Numbered from the stretch's first letter, positions 1-8,440 are shown. The stretch is DNA of 64,000 bases from Chromobacterium amazonense (GCF_001855565.1 NZ_MKCR01000005.1:1-64000), one strand, 5' to 3'. The notes: a model not told the origin generated them from the letters alone. Program-made: numbers and translations.

Positions 1-773
1 TGCTGATTGCCCAAGCCGTTGGCGGTCACGCCTATCAGCACGATGCTGTCGTCGAACAAGGCGGCCGGCAGCCGGTTGAGCGCGTCGCTGTACGAAATCA
101 GGTGGAAAGGCTGGGCGCCGCTGCTGAATGGCACCATGACCAGATCGCGCCGCAGCCAGGCCTGGCCGGGGCGAGGGGGCTGGGCCGGGGGGATCGCTCC
201 TCGCTGGCCGCTGGCGACGTCGCGAATGGCTGCCGCGAAGCTAGGGTAGCGCGGCGCGCCTAGCCCGGCTCGCAGATAGACGCGGCGGATCGCGCCATCC
301 TCGTCCCGCTCGTAATCGGTATGGCCGAGTCCGGCCATGGCCCCCACGATGACAGGCAGCGGACGGGTTTCCAGCAGTTGGCCGCTGCGCAATTCCGGAA
401 AAACCGGGCCGACCACTTTGCCGTTGCGGCGAATGGCATTGGCCAGATAGCCGTCCGCTTCGGGATGGTCGCGCGAGGGTTCGGCGATGGCGATATCGAA
501 ACCGATTGCGCGCGCGCCGCCCAGCTTGTCCAGCAGTTGGGCATGAAAGGCGCGCGGCCAGGGCCAGCGGCCCAGCTCGGACAGGCTCTTTTCGTCTACG
601 GCGATGACGATGAGGTTCTGTTCGGGGCCGTGAAACGGATTGTTTCTTGTCAGAATGTCATACCACCAGAAATCCAGCCGCCCCAATAATTGGCTGGCGA
701 TCAGCAGCAGGCCGAGCAGGGCGAGCAGCAGCGGAGCCGCCCTGCTGTAGCGGGATATCTGGAAGGAGCGCAT
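1..773 (-). CDS. CHASE2-domain sensor protein (N-terminal part, runs off the window)
   Basis: The frame is open from an ATG at 773 down to base 1, giving about 257 residues; the rest of the gene lies outside. The first 30 residues hold one hydrophobic segment ([20 protein letters not shown]). A typical CHASE2 extracytoplasmic sensor fold follows, with landmarks WWYDIL, IVIAVDEKSL, GRWPWPR, GFDIAI and later IVLIGVTANGLG. CHASE2 proteins usually continue into three transmembrane helices and then an adenylate cyclase, histidine kinase or GGDEF output domain; which one applies here cannot be seen. The start lies 9 bp after the stop of the upstream LysM/FecR gene, so the two are probably co-transcribed and translationally coupled. 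That pairing is common for CHASE2 cyclases. The family call is firm, the output domain is unknown. Confidence 0.85.
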   Translation of the reverse strand, partial: MRSFQISRYSRAAPLLLALLGLLLIASQLLGRLDFWWYDILTRNNPFHGPEQNLIVIAVDEKSLSELGRWPWPRAFHAQLLDKLGGARAIGFDIAIAEPSRDHPEADGYLANAIRRNGKVVGPVFPELRSGQLLETRPLPVIVGAMAGLGHTDYERDEDGAIRRVYLRAGLGAPRYPSFAAAIRDVASGQRGAIPPAQPPRPGQAWLRRDLVMVPFSSGAQPFHLISYSDALNRLPAALFDDSIVLIGVTANGLGNQ

Positions 774-782
774 TGTGCGATT

Positions 783-2315
783 TTACGGCAAAAACACGGT
801 GGAATATCGTTCTTTGGCATGATATCCGCCGTCGCCGTCCACCAAGATGGTGACGATGAAATGGCCGCTTGGCAGGCGCAGCAGCGACCAGGCCGGCTCG
901 GAGGCGTTCTGCTGCCATACGATGCGGTCGGGCGCGTCCGGGCGGGCCAATTGCAGCGTATAGCGCACGTTGGCCAGCGGGTAGCGCCGCGATTGCAACT
1001 TGCGATCGCCTGGCAGGCCAAGTTTGTACCAGGGGTCGATCCGCACTTCCTGGGTATTGCCGTAGGGGCCGGGCTGCCCCTGTTCATTGAGCGAGGCCAT
1101 CCGCCAATACCATTTGCCTTTGTCCGGTACATTGAGGGCGAAGGCGCCCTGCTCGATCCTGCCTTGATGCCAGATGTCGGTGAAGGCGGGGTCGCGCGCC
1201 ACCTGCAGCCAGCCGGGGCGCTCCGGGCTGGCGCTGCTGCCTATCCATAGCGTCAGGGCGCGCTGACTGGTGCGGCTGCCGTCGTTGAAAACTAGAGGCG
1301 GCAGTGGGTTGGCTTGCAGCGTGAAGGTGCGGGAGGCGTCGAAACCCTCAATGCCCAGCTCATTGCGCGCGCGCACGGTCAGCAGGTAGCTGCCGTTCTG
1401 CGGGAGTTCCGGGTAAAAGCGCGCCGCATCCGTGCTGCGGCTGTACAGCAGCTGCTGGGTTTGCGCATCGGACAGGGTCACTTGATAACCCGCTTCGCCA
1501 TGCTGTTTATGCCATTCCAGCAGCGGCGGGTTGAACGGGCTGGTGGTGATCATGCCTTCCAGTTGCGGCGGCTGAGGCAGGGCTGCCGATTGCTTGCCGT
1601 CGCTGCGTCCGCCAAATCCGGCCGGGATGTCCATGCCATCATCGCCGGCCGCCAGGTTGACCTTGCCGCGCAGGACTTCGGCGGCGGTGTCCTTGTCATT
1701 CAGGCTGCGCACGCGGAATTCGGTGCCGCGCACGGTGGTGACCGCGGACGGGGTGTAAATCTGATAGCGATTCGGCATCAGCTGCTTGGGCACGACCGCA
1801 TTGCTGGCGGAGCCTCGGTCCAGTTGGTTCAGCGACTGGATGGCGCCAGTGGTGGGGTAGAACACCTGTTTGCCCAGCGTCAGCTGGCTGTTGGCGCCGA
1901 GTTGCAGCGTCGAACCGTCTGCAAGGCGCAGCTTGAGGGTGGCGTCGGGGCCGGTCGACAGGCGGGTGCCGGCAACGAGATGCAAGCCGGTTGATGCTTT
2001 CATTGTTTGCCCATCGGGCCCTTGGATGCTGACGGGGCCGGACAGGGCGTCAATGGTGACGGCGGATTCGTTATGGCGGGTCCAGCTGTATGGCACCCGC
2101 AAACGGCTGCCCGGCGTCAGCCGGTAAGGATTGGCGATGCCGTTTTGCTGTTGCAGTTTGGGCACATAGGCCGGGGAAGTCAGGTGTTTGGCTGCAAACG
2201 ACCATAGCGTATCCCCGGATTGAACGGTGTATTGCCATGTAGGCTCGTCCGCGCCGGCACTGGCCCAGGCTGCGTGGCTGCTCAGGCACAACGCCAGCAG
2301 GGCTGTCTTGTTCAT
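783..2315 (-). CDS. Secreted LysM and FecR domain protein
   Basis: 510 residues. A signal peptide (MNKTALLALCLSSHAAWASA) is followed by a LysM domain at about residues 27-75 (YTVQSGDTLWSFAAKHL), which binds peptidoglycan. A FecR-type domain follows at about 90-220 (LVAGTRLSTG, LRLADGSTLQLGANS, TVRGTEFRV). The C-terminal half looks like repeated beta-sandwich modules (LLEWHKQHGEAGYQV, YLLTVRARNE, GKWYWRMASLNEQG). In this architecture FecR does not imply iron signalling; such proteins are predicted envelope proteins often encoded next to CHASE2 cyclases, as here. A candidate promoter lies upstream. The biological role is not known. Confidence 0.82.
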   Translation of the reverse strand: MNKTALLALCLSSHAAWASAGADEPTWQYTVQSGDTLWSFAAKHLTSPAYVPKLQQQNGIANPYRLTPGSRLRVPYSWTRHNESAVTIDALSGPVSIQGPDGQTMKASTGLHLVAGTRLSTGPDATLKLRLADGSTLQLGANSQLTLGKQVFYPTTGAIQSLNQLDRGSASNAVVPKQLMPNRYQIYTPSAVTTVRGTEFRVRSLNDKDTAAEVLRGKVNLAAGDDGMDIPAGFGGRSDGKQSAALPQPPQLEGMITTSPFNPPLLEWHKQHGEAGYQVTLSDAQTQQLLYSRSTDAARFYPELPQNGSYLLTVRARNELGIEGFDASRTFTLQANPLPPLVFNDGSRTSQRALTLWIGSSASPERPGWLQVARDPAFTDIWHQGRIEQGAFALNVPDKGKWYWRMASLNEQGQPGPYGNTQEVRIDPWYKLGLPGDRKLQSRRYPLANVRYTLQLARPDAPDRIVWQQNASEPAWSLLRLPSGHFIVTILVDGDGGYHAKERYSTVFLP

Positions 2316-2351
2316 GTGAAATCTCTTGATGTAAATTTTTAAAAGTCTAAT

Positions 2352-2380
2352 AGTATTCCCAGCTACTAAGCATTTTGCAA
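2352..2380 (-). promoter_or_regulatory. Candidate sigma-70 promoter for the LysM/FecR gene
   Basis: Read on the minus strand, TTGCAA (2375-2380) and AATACT (2352-2357) are 17 bp apart and sit about 40 bp upstream of the start at 2315. The -35 is good and the -10 is 4 of 6. Predicted from sequence only. Confidence 0.4.
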
Positions 2381-2434
2381 CCTCTATATGCCGATGAAGT
2401 GAGGCGGGATCGTGCAGGGTGGGGCTGGAAATGC

Positions 2435-2460
2435 AAAAAGCAGCCCTGAGGCTGCTTTTT
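2435..2460 (-). terminator. Rho-independent terminator of the tRNA array
   Basis: AAAAAGCAGCC-CTGA-GGCTGCTTTTT is a perfect 11-bp stem with a 4-nt loop. It gives a U-run in either direction. It lies 6 bp beyond the last tRNA and would end the tRNA transcript on the minus strand. Confidence 0.85.
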
Positions 2461-2465
2461 GGCGT

Positions 2466-2542
2466 TGGCGGAGTGGACGGGACTCGAACCCGCGACCCCC
2501 GGCGTGACAGGCCGGTATTCTAACCAACTGAACTACCACTCC
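2466..2542 (-). tRNA. tRNA-Asp (GTC), copy 1
   Basis: 77 nt including an encoded CCA. Acceptor stem GGAGTGG/CCACTCC, discriminator G, anticodon loop CTGTCAC with anticodon GTC, T-loop TTCGAGT. Last gene of the array in transcription order. Confidence 0.96.
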
Positions 2543-2548
2543 GTGTTT

Positions 2549-2625
2549 TGGTGGGCGGTACTGGACTCGAACCAGCGACCCCTGCCGTGTGAAGGCAGTG
2601 CTCTACCAACTGAGACTAACCGCCC
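2549..2625 (-). tRNA. tRNA-Val (CAC), copy 1
   Basis: 77 nt including an encoded CCA. Acceptor GGGCGGT/ACCGCCC, anticodon stem CTGCC/GGCAG with loop TTCACAC, so the anticodon is CAC and reads GUG. There is one extra base before the D stem (TAGTCTC where the Val-TAC genes have TAGCTC). Confidence 0.92.
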
Positions 2626-2650
2626 GAAACTCGGTACTGCTGAATGCTGT

Positions 2651-2727
2651 TGGCGGAGTGGACGGGACTCGAACCCGCGACCCCCGGCGTGACAGGCCGG
2701 TATTCTAACCAACTGAACTACCACTCC
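2651..2727 (-). tRNA. tRNA-Asp (GTC), copy 2
   Basis: Identical in sequence to the Asp copy at 2466-2542, with encoded CCA. Confidence 0.96.
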
Positions 2728-2733
2728 GCTGTT

Positions 2734-2810
2734 TGGTGGGCGGTACTGGACTCGAACCAGCGACCCCTGCCGTGTGAAGGCAGTGCTCTACCAACTGAGA
2801 CTAACCGCCC
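2734..2810 (-). tRNA. tRNA-Val (CAC), copy 2
   Basis: Identical to the Val(CAC) copy at 2549-2625, including the extra base before the D stem. CCA is encoded. Confidence 0.92.
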
Positions 2811-2835
2811 GAAACTTGGTACTGCTCAATGCTGT

Positions 2836-2912
2836 TGGCGGAGTGGACGGGACTCGAACCCGCGACCCCCGGCGTGACAGGCCGGTATTCTAACCAACTG
2901 AACTACCACTCC
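2836..2912 (-). tRNA. tRNA-Asp (GTC), copy 3
   Basis: Same 77-nt sequence as the other Asp copies. This is where the array switches from Val(TAC) to Val(CAC) partners. Confidence 0.96.
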
Positions 2913-2924
2913 AACCGTAAAGCT

Positions 2925-3000
2925 TGGTGGGCGTTGACGGAGTCGAACCGCCGACATTCTGCTTGTAAGGCAGACGCTCTACCAACTGAGCTAAACGCCC
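2925..3000 (-). tRNA. tRNA-Val (TAC), copy 1
   Basis: 76 nt with encoded CCA. Acceptor GGGCGTT/AACGCCC, anticodon stem TCTGC/GCAGA, loop CTTACAA with anticodon TAC, T-loop TTCGACT. Confidence 0.96.
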
Positions 3001-3026
3001 GATATACGGGTACTGCTTTATAATGT

Positions 3027-3103
3027 TGGCGGAGTGGACGGGACTCGAACCCGCGACCCCCGGCGTGACAGGCCGGTATTCTAACCAACTGAACTACCAC
3101 TCC
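3027..3103 (-). tRNA. tRNA-Asp (GTC), copy 4
   Basis: Same sequence as the other Asp copies; CCA encoded. Confidence 0.96.
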
Positions 3104-3115
3104 AACCGTAAACCT

Positions 3116-3191
3116 TGGTGGGCGTTGACGGAGTCGAACCGCCGACATTCTGCTTGTAAGGCAGACGCTCTACCAACTGAGCTAAACGCCC
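3116..3191 (-). tRNA. tRNA-Val (TAC), copy 2
   Basis: Same 76-nt sequence as the Val(TAC) gene at 2925-3000. Confidence 0.96.
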
Positions 3192-3217
3192 GATATACGG
3201 ATACTGCTTTATATTGT

Positions 3218-3294
3218 TGGCGGAGTGGACGGGACTCGAACCCGCGACCCCCGGCGTGACAGGCCGGTATTCTAACCAACTGAACTACCACTCC
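3218..3294 (-). tRNA. tRNA-Asp (GTC), copy 5
   Basis: Same sequence as the other Asp copies; CCA encoded. Confidence 0.96.
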
Positions 3295-3305
3295 AACCGT
3301 AAAAC

Positions 3306-3381
3306 TGGTGGGCGTTGACGGAGTCGAACCGCCGACATTCTGCTTGTAAGGCAGACGCTCTACCAACTGAGCTAAACGCCC
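3306..3381 (-). tRNA. tRNA-Val (TAC), copy 3
   Basis: Same 76-nt sequence as the Val(TAC) gene at 2925-3000. Confidence 0.96.
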
Positions 3382-3407
3382 GATATACGGGTACTGCTTT
3401 ATAATGT

Positions 3408-3484
3408 TGGCGGAGTGGACGGGACTCGAACCCGCGACCCCCGGCGTGACAGGCCGGTATTCTAACCAACTGAACTACCACTCC
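3408..3484 (-). tRNA. tRNA-Asp (GTC), copy 6
   Basis: Same sequence as the other Asp copies; CCA encoded. Confidence 0.96.
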
Positions 3485-3495
3485 AACCGTAAAAC

Positions 3496-3571
3496 TGGTG
3501 GGCGTTGACGGAGTCGAACCGCCGACATTCTGCTTGTAAGGCAGACGCTCTACCAACTGAGCTAAACGCCC
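3496..3571 (-). tRNA. tRNA-Val (TAC), copy 4
   Basis: Same 76-nt sequence as the Val(TAC) gene at 2925-3000. First gene of the array in transcription order, about 40 bp downstream of the predicted promoter. Confidence 0.96.
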
Positions 3572-3610
3572 TGAATTCGTTTCGCTGTGTGCGTTTCAGC
3601 GAGGAGGCGA

Positions 3611-3639
3611 ATTAAAGCACAGGGTTTAAGCTTGTGCAA
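3611..3639 (-). promoter_or_regulatory. Promoter of the tRNA-Val/Asp array
   Basis: On the minus strand, TTGCAC (3634-3639) is followed after exactly 17 bp by TTTAAT (3611-3616). A GC-rich stretch (TCGCCTCC) follows the -10, as in stringently controlled stable-RNA promoters. No other good promoter lies between here and the first tRNA. Confidence 0.75.
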
Positions 3640-3720
3640 GTAGTCCGCTTGGTTTTTTTTGCCAAAGCCCGTAATTTTGAATATTTGCTCCATTTTTGCA
3701 TCGTTTTCCTAGTTCTACGG

Positions 3721-3750
3721 GTGACGGCGAGTTTGCGCCTCATGTATCAT
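3721..3750 (+). promoter_or_regulatory. Candidate accA promoter
   Basis: GTGACG (3721-3726) and TATCAT (3745-3750) with 18 bp between, about 33 bp before the accA start. Moderate match only; it lies back to back with the tRNA promoter. Confidence 0.35.
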
Positions 3751-3782
3751 GCGGCGATTAGGTTTGACGGATGATGTGAAGA

Positions 3783-4748
3783 ATGAAGCCGACCTTTCTC
3801 GATTTTGAGCAGCCGATTGCCGAGCTCGAGAACAAAATAGAAGAGCTGCGGTTCGTGCAGGACGACTCGGTGCTGGATATCTCCGAGGAAATCGCCCGCC
3901 TGCAGAAGAAGAGCCTGGAGCTGACCAAGACGCTCTATGCCAAGCTGACCCCGTCGCAGATCGCGATGGTGGCCCGCCATCCGCAGCGACCATATACCCT
4001 GGACTATGTGCAGGCCATCTTCACCGACTTTGAAGAGCTGCATGGCGACCGCGCTTTCGCCGACGATGCCGCCATCGTCGGCGGCCTGGCTCGATTCAAC
4101 GGCCAGTCCGTGATGGTGATCGGCCAGCAAAAGGGCCGCGACACCAAGGAAAAAATCCGCCGCAATTTCGGCATGCCGCATCCGGAAGGCTATCGCAAGG
4201 CGCTGCGCCTGATGAAGCTGGCCGAGAAGTTCGGCATTCCGGTGATGACCTTTGTCGATACCGCAGGCGCCTGGCCCGGCATCGGCGCGGAAGAGCGCAG
4301 CCAGTCCGAAGCCATTGGCCGCAACCTGTATGAAATGACTCGCCTGCGCGTGCCCATCATCGTTACCGTGATCGGCGAGGGTGGCTCCGGCGGCGCTTTG
4401 GCCATCGCCGTGGGCGACCACGTCAATATGCTGCAATACGCCACGTATTCGGTGATCTCTCCGGAAGGCTGCGCGTCCATTTTGTGGAAGACGGCCGAGC
4501 GGGCGTCCGACGCCGCCGAGGCGCTGGGCATCACCGCGCCGCGCCTGAAGACTTTGGGCTTGATCGACCGCGTGGTGACCGAGCCGGTGGGCGGCGCGCA
4601 TCGCGATCACGCGCAGATGATGACCACCCTGAAGCGCGTGCTGCAGGAAGAACTGAAAGAAGTCCAGGGCAAACCGCTGGATGAGCTGCTGAAGCAGCGC
4701 TTCGACCGCCTGATGAGCTATGGCCGCTTCAAGGAAGACGCAGCCTAA
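3783..4748 (+). CDS. accA: Acetyl-CoA carboxylase carboxyltransferase subunit alpha
   Basis: 321 residues, the usual AccA length. With AccD it forms the carboxyltransferase that moves CO2 from carboxybiotin to acetyl-CoA, the first committed step of fatty-acid synthesis in the cytoplasm. The N-terminus [16 protein letters not shown], the block [12 protein letters not shown] and the crotonase-fold core GHQKG-like segment ([11 protein letters not shown]), [15 protein letters not shown] and [11 protein letters not shown] are diagnostic. The C-terminal part of the reading frame overlaps the start chosen for tilS, an accA-tilS order found in other betaproteobacteria. No internal problem is seen. 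Confidence 0.97.
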   Translation: MKPTFLDFEQPIAELENKIEELRFVQDDSVLDISEEIARLQKKSLELTKTLYAKLTPSQIAMVARHPQRPYTLDYVQAIFTDFEELHGDRAFADDAAIVGGLARFNGQSVMVIGQQKGRDTKEKIRRNFGMPHPEGYRKALRLMKLAEKFGIPVMTFVDTAGAWPGIGAEERSQSEAIGRNLYEMTRLRVPIIVTVIGEGGSGGALAIAVGDHVNMLQYATYSVISPEGCASILWKTAERASDAAEALGITAPRLKTLGLIDRVVTEPVGGAHRDHAQMMTTLKRVLQEELKEVQGKPLDELLKQRFDRLMSYGRFKEDAA

Positions 4749-6057
4749 GCTGGCGGACAGCCTGATCAAACATTGGCCGGACGAATTGTCCGGCCTTTGC
4801 GCTTTTGAGCTTGGGCTTTCCGGCGGCTTGGACTCGGTGGCGCTGCTGTCGCTGTTATGCGCGGCGCGCGAACAGCGGCCGGCCTTGGCGCTGTCCGCCG
4901 TGCACGTCCACCACGGCCTGAGTCCGAACGCCGATGCCTGGGCCGCGCACTGCCAGGCGCTGTGCCATTCGCTGGGGGTGCCGCTGCGCATCGAGCGCGT
5001 GCAGGTCCGCGCCGGCGGCGGCGAGAGCCTGGAGGCCGCGGCGCGCGAGGCGCGCTACGCGGCCTATCGTCGCTCCGCCGCGGATGTCATTGTGCTGGCG
5101 CACCATCAGGATGACCAGGCCGAAACCGTATTGCTGCAGCTGCTGCGCGGCGGCGGCGTCAAGGCGCTGGCGGCCATGCCGGCGCTGCGCGAGTTGCCGC
5201 CCGGCAAGCGCTTATGGCGGCCCTTGCTGAATTTCACTCGCCGGCAACTGGAAGACCATGTCCGCGACCAAGGCCTGTCCTGGGTGGAAGACGAGAGCAA
5301 TCTCGACAATCGCTACCGCCGCAATCTGCTGCGCAACCAGATTTTGCCTGCCTTGGCCAAAGCCGTGCCGCATTACCGCAGCCATCTGGCGCGCGCCGCC
5401 GCGCTGCAGGCCGATGCGGCGGCCATCCTGGACGAAGTCGCGCGCCAGGATGTGGAACATTGCCGCCATCAGTCGGGTCTGGATCTGGCGAACTGGCAGG
5501 CGCTGTCCGAGCCGCGGCAGCGCCAGGCCTTGCTGGCCTGGCTGGACGAGCGGGGTTGGCCTGCGCCTGAGCCGGCCGCCCTGCATGAATTCCAGCGCCA
5601 GCTGACGCAGGCCGGGGCCGAGGCGTTGCCGATATTGCGGCTGGCTGGCGGGGTGGCGTTCCGCTTTGGCGGCGCGATCCAGGCCATGGCCGATCTGCAG
5701 CCGCCGGCCGCAGGCAGCCCGCTGCCCGACCTGTCCGGCGGCAAGGCGCTGGATTTGCCCGAATGGGGCGGCAGGCTGGAGTGGGCGTGGCGCGCGCAGG
5801 GCTTGCCGGACGCCGCGCTGGCGGCTGGCCTGGCGTTGAAGCCGCGTTGCGGCGGCGAAAAATTGCCGTTGGCCGTGGGGCGGCGCGAGGTCAAGGACCT
5901 GCTGCGCGAGGCCGGTCTGCCGCCGCCGCTGCGCCAGCGCTGGCCCTTGCTGTACGCTGCGGATGGCCAGCTGCTGGCCTTGCCGGGCATCGCCGTCGCC
6001 GGCAACGCCGCGACGGGGCCGGGCTGGTGGCCGCTGTGGCGGCTGTCGCCCGCCTGA
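4720..6057 (+). CDS. tilS: tRNA(Ile)-lysidine synthase
   Basis: 445 residues. It attaches lysine to C34 of the tRNA-Ile with CAU anticodon in an ATP-dependent reaction, so that the tRNA reads AUA. The PP-loop motif SGGLDS is at residues 34-39, followed by [12 protein letters not shown] and [15 protein letters not shown]. The C-terminal part carries the TilS substrate-binding and C-terminal domains ([38 protein letters not shown]). The chosen ATG overlaps accA by 29 bp; a slightly later non-ATG start is possible because residues before about 12 are not conserved. Probably co-transcribed with accA. Confidence 0.95.
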   Translation: MAASRKTQPKLADSLIKHWPDELSGLCAFELGLSGGLDSVALLSLLCAAREQRPALALSAVHVHHGLSPNADAWAAHCQALCHSLGVPLRIERVQVRAGGGESLEAAAREARYAAYRRSAADVIVLAHHQDDQAETVLLQLLRGGGVKALAAMPALRELPPGKRLWRPLLNFTRRQLEDHVRDQGLSWVEDESNLDNRYRRNLLRNQILPALAKAVPHYRSHLARAAALQADAAAILDEVARQDVEHCRHQSGLDLANWQALSEPRQRQALLAWLDERGWPAPEPAALHEFQRQLTQAGAEALPILRLAGGVAFRFGGAIQAMADLQPPAAGSPLPDLSGGKALDLPEWGGRLEWAWRAQGLPDAALAAGLALKPRCGGEKLPLAVGRREVKDLLREAGLPPPLRQRWPLLYAADGQLLALPGIAVAGNAATGPGWWPLWRLSPA

Positions 6058-6058
6058 T

Positions 6059-6595
6059 TCAGCCGCGAGCGGTTTCGAAAGCCGCCTGTCTGTCTGCCAT
6101 TTCCACCTTGTCTCCCAGCGCGCTCAGCGCAATCCCATGCACCATCGCGTCTACCGTGGCGCAGCAATCGCGCAGCACTTTTACCCGGTAAGGATCGGCC
6201 GCGCGCGACAGCGCGGTGTGAGTGACGCAGTTCTGCGTCATCATGCCGGCGATCAACAGTTCATTCACCTCCAGTTTGCCCAGCAATTCGCCCAAGTTGG
6301 TGTTCAGGAAGCTGTCGGCGTGGGATTTGACCACCACCGGCGCATCTGGAGCCGCGGCCAGCACCTGCAGATGAATCCGCACGCCCACGCTGTCTCTGAC
6401 GAAAAACGGCGAGGCGGGGTCGGCGGCGACGTGCTGGACCAGGATCACCGGAATGTTTTGCGCATGCGCCTGGGCGATGGCGTCCAGCGTATTGGCCAGC
6501 GTCTGTTCGGTATTCCACAAGGGGTACTTGCCGCCGGCAAAGTAGTCGTTTTGCAGGTCGATGATCAGCAGGGCGGCGCGGCGCGCGGTTTGCAT
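6059..6595 (-). CDS. Isochorismatase-family cysteine hydrolase
   Basis: 178 residues, a single-domain cysteine hydrolase. The catalytic triad is visible: Asp13 in LLIIDLQNDY, Lys90 in VVVKSHADSF and Cys123 in MMTQNCVTHTA, the last with the usual non-proline cis-peptide region just before it. Family members include nicotinamidases, YcaC-like and N-carbamoyl hydrolases; the substrate cannot be inferred. A strong ribosome binding site (CAGGAGAC) precedes the ATG. The gene is divergent from a GlxA-type regulator that is a plausible controller. Its stop lies one base from that of tilS, in convergent orientation. Confidence 0.88.
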   Translation of the reverse strand: MQTARRAALLIIDLQNDYFAGGKYPLWNTEQTLANTLDAIAQAHAQNIPVILVQHVAADPASPFFVRDSVGVRIHLQVLAAAPDAPVVVKSHADSFLNTNLGELLGKLEVNELLIAGMMTQNCVTHTALSRAADPYRVKVLRDCCATVDAMVHGIALSALGDKVEMADRQAAFETARG

Positions 6596-6707
6596 GGAAG
6601 TCTCCTGTTTCGGGTGGGGGTGAGGCCATTATCCCTGACGCATGGCTTGCTGGTGAGTGGCCCGAATGACACAATTCGATCATATCGGGCCATCTTGAGG
6701 ACACGCG

Positions 6708-7673
6708 ATGAAAACGCGCAGCGTGGCGGTGCTGGCATTCGATGACATCAGTCCCTTTCACTTGTCGGTGCCTTGCATGGTGTTGGGCGAGCTGGCGGGC
6801 GGCTTTGAGGTCAAGGTCTGCGCGGTGCGGCCTGGCGTCTTGCGCAGCAGCGCCGGCTTCGCCTTGCTGGTCGAGCATGGTTTGGAGGCGCTGCGCGCGG
6901 CCGATGTGGTGATCGTGCCCAGTTGGCCCGATCCGGCGCGGCGGGCCGAGCCGGAATTGCTGCAGGCCTTGCGCGACGCGCATCAAGCCGGCGCGCAGGT
7001 GGTGGGCCTGTGCCTGGGCGCCTGCGTGCTGGCCGAGGCCGGTTTGCTGGATGGGCGCCGCGCCGCTACGCATTGGGGCTATGTCCATGACTTTGCCAGC
7101 CGCTATCCGGCGGTGCGGCTGGATGCCGACGTCTTGTATGTGGAGGACGGCAGCGTGTTGACTTCGGCCGGCACCGCCGCGGCGATAGATTGCTGTCTGC
7201 ATATGTTGCGGCAGCGGCAAGGCGTGGAGGAGGCCAATCGCGTGGCGCGGCGCATGGTGGTGGCGCCGCACCGCCAGGGCGGGCAGGCGCAGTTCATCGA
7301 GCAGCCCTTGCCGCGCGCCGGTCGCGATGCCCGCTTGGGCGAACTGCTGGACTGGCTGCGGGCGAATCTGCGCGACGCGCACACGCTGGATGGTTTGGCG
7401 GCGCGCCTGGCGATGAGCCGCCGCACTTTCTCGCGCCGTTTCCATGCATTGACCGGCGCCACGCTGGGCGAGTGGCTGGCGGGCGAGCGCTTGGCGCTGA
7501 GCCAGCGGCTGTTGGAGCGCACCAGCCTGTCGATGGATGAGGTGGCAGAGCAGGCTGGTTTGGGTTCCGCCATCTCATTGCGCAGGCTGTACCGGCAGAA
7601 GCTGGGCATGTCGCCGGCGGCCTGGCGGCAAGCGTTCCGGGGAGGGCAGGTCAACGGGCAAGGCGGTGAATAG
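6708..7673 (+). CDS. GlxA-type transcriptional regulator (DJ-1/PfpI domain plus AraC HTH)
   Basis: 321 residues. Residues 1 to about 185 form a DJ-1/PfpI amidotransferase-like domain with the nucleophile-elbow region VVGLCLGACVLAEAG (Cys102 or Cys106). Residues about 220-321 are an AraC/XylS two-helix-turn-helix domain (LDGLAARLAMSRRTFSRRF and SMDEVAEQAGLGSAISLRRLY). The ribosome binding site TTGAGGA fixes the ATG. Such regulators often control small-molecule catabolism. The divergent isochorismatase-like gene 112 bp away is the most likely target; this is inference from position. Confidence 0.92.
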   Translation: MKTRSVAVLAFDDISPFHLSVPCMVLGELAGGFEVKVCAVRPGVLRSSAGFALLVEHGLEALRAADVVIVPSWPDPARRAEPELLQALRDAHQAGAQVVGLCLGACVLAEAGLLDGRRAATHWGYVHDFASRYPAVRLDADVLYVEDGSVLTSAGTAAAIDCCLHMLRQRQGVEEANRVARRMVVAPHRQGGQAQFIEQPLPRAGRDARLGELLDWLRANLRDAHTLDGLAARLAMSRRTFSRRFHALTGATLGEWLAGERLALSQRLLERTSLSMDEVAEQAGLGSAISLRRLYRQKLGMSPAAWRQAFRGGQVNGQGGE

Positions 7674-7735
7674 TGAAAATGCTTATGGAATGATTTTTGC
7701 TCCACAAACCCTGTTTTTGTCCTGAGGAGCACGTC

Positions 7736-8362
7736 ATGCAACTGGATAAAGTCTATGCGCAGAGCCATGGAATGGCATCTGGCGCGAAGCCGGCAAGTTT
7801 TGCCGGCAACAACGATGGCAATGCGTTTGCCGGCATGCTGAGCCAGGCTGCTCGGCAATTGGCCGGCAGCGCGCCGACGCTGCGTCCGCCGCCGGTTCAC
7901 GATGGGCCCATGAACGATGAGGACATCAAGTGGATCATGCCCTCGCGCCAGGCGGTGGCCTTGCATGGCGAGTATGTGCGTCAGCTGCTGGATGAAAAGA
8001 TGAGCCAGGCCGGCTTGCCCTTGTCGCCGCCGTTTCAGGTGGTCAGCACCGAGGGCGGGAAGATCAAGCTGGCAGGCCAGCGGGCGGATCTGGCGCAGAT
8101 AGAGCAGCTATGCAATGACGACAAGGAACTGGGCAGCGCCATCTGCAACTTGCGGGCGATCGCCTCCTGGGTGCCGGAGATGGACGAGGCGGCAGCCTAT
8201 GTCAGGGCTTGGCAGCAGGCGCGCAATGATGCCGAGCGTATGGCGGTGTTTCGCTATTACTCGGCGAGAATGACTATTCCGGCCAAGGTGGAGACCTGGC
8301 TGGGCGGCAATGCCGTCACCGTGAGCGTCAATGGCGAAGTGATGCCGCAGCAGGTCGCGTGA
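7736..8362 (+). CDS. Hypothetical protein, about 208 residues
   Basis: Not recognised. The ATG at 7736 is chosen because of the strong site CTGAGGAG seven bases before it; an upstream in-frame start at 7697 lacks one. The first 50 residues are low-complexity and rich in Gly, Ala, Asn and Ser (GAKPASFAGNNDGNAFAGML). The rest is a compact acidic domain with a conserved-looking core (IMPSRQAVALHGEYVRQLLDEKM, LCNDDKELGSAICNLRAIASW). No signal peptide or membrane segment. It stands alone between the regulator and the TonB receptor, both facing it. Codon use resembles that of the neighbours, so it is probably a real gene of unknown role. Confidence 0.7.
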   Translation: MQLDKVYAQSHGMASGAKPASFAGNNDGNAFAGMLSQAARQLAGSAPTLRPPPVHDGPMNDEDIKWIMPSRQAVALHGEYVRQLLDEKMSQAGLPLSPPFQVVSTEGGKIKLAGQRADLAQIEQLCNDDKELGSAICNLRAIASWVPEMDEAAAYVRAWQQARNDAERMAVFRYYSARMTIPAKVETWLGGNAVTVSVNGEVMPQQVA

Positions 8363-8415
8363 GCGATGCGCCGGCCGCGAGCCTGCGACGAGCGCGGCAG
8401 GGCGGCCTAGCCAGC

Positions 8416-8440
8416 AAAAAGGCCGGGAGCGATCCCGGCC
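8416..8440 (-). terminator. Terminator of the TonB-dependent receptor gene
   Basis: Stem GGCCGGGA/TCCCGGCC with loop GCGA (8421-8440). On the minus strand it is followed by five T residues (8416-8420). Confidence 0.75.

Noticed and set aside
2459-3556. Repeated short frames and a CRISPR-like periodicity
   Set aside because: The periodic sequence is the tRNA array. The repeat units fold as tRNAs with encoded CCA; the frames are translations of tRNA genes.
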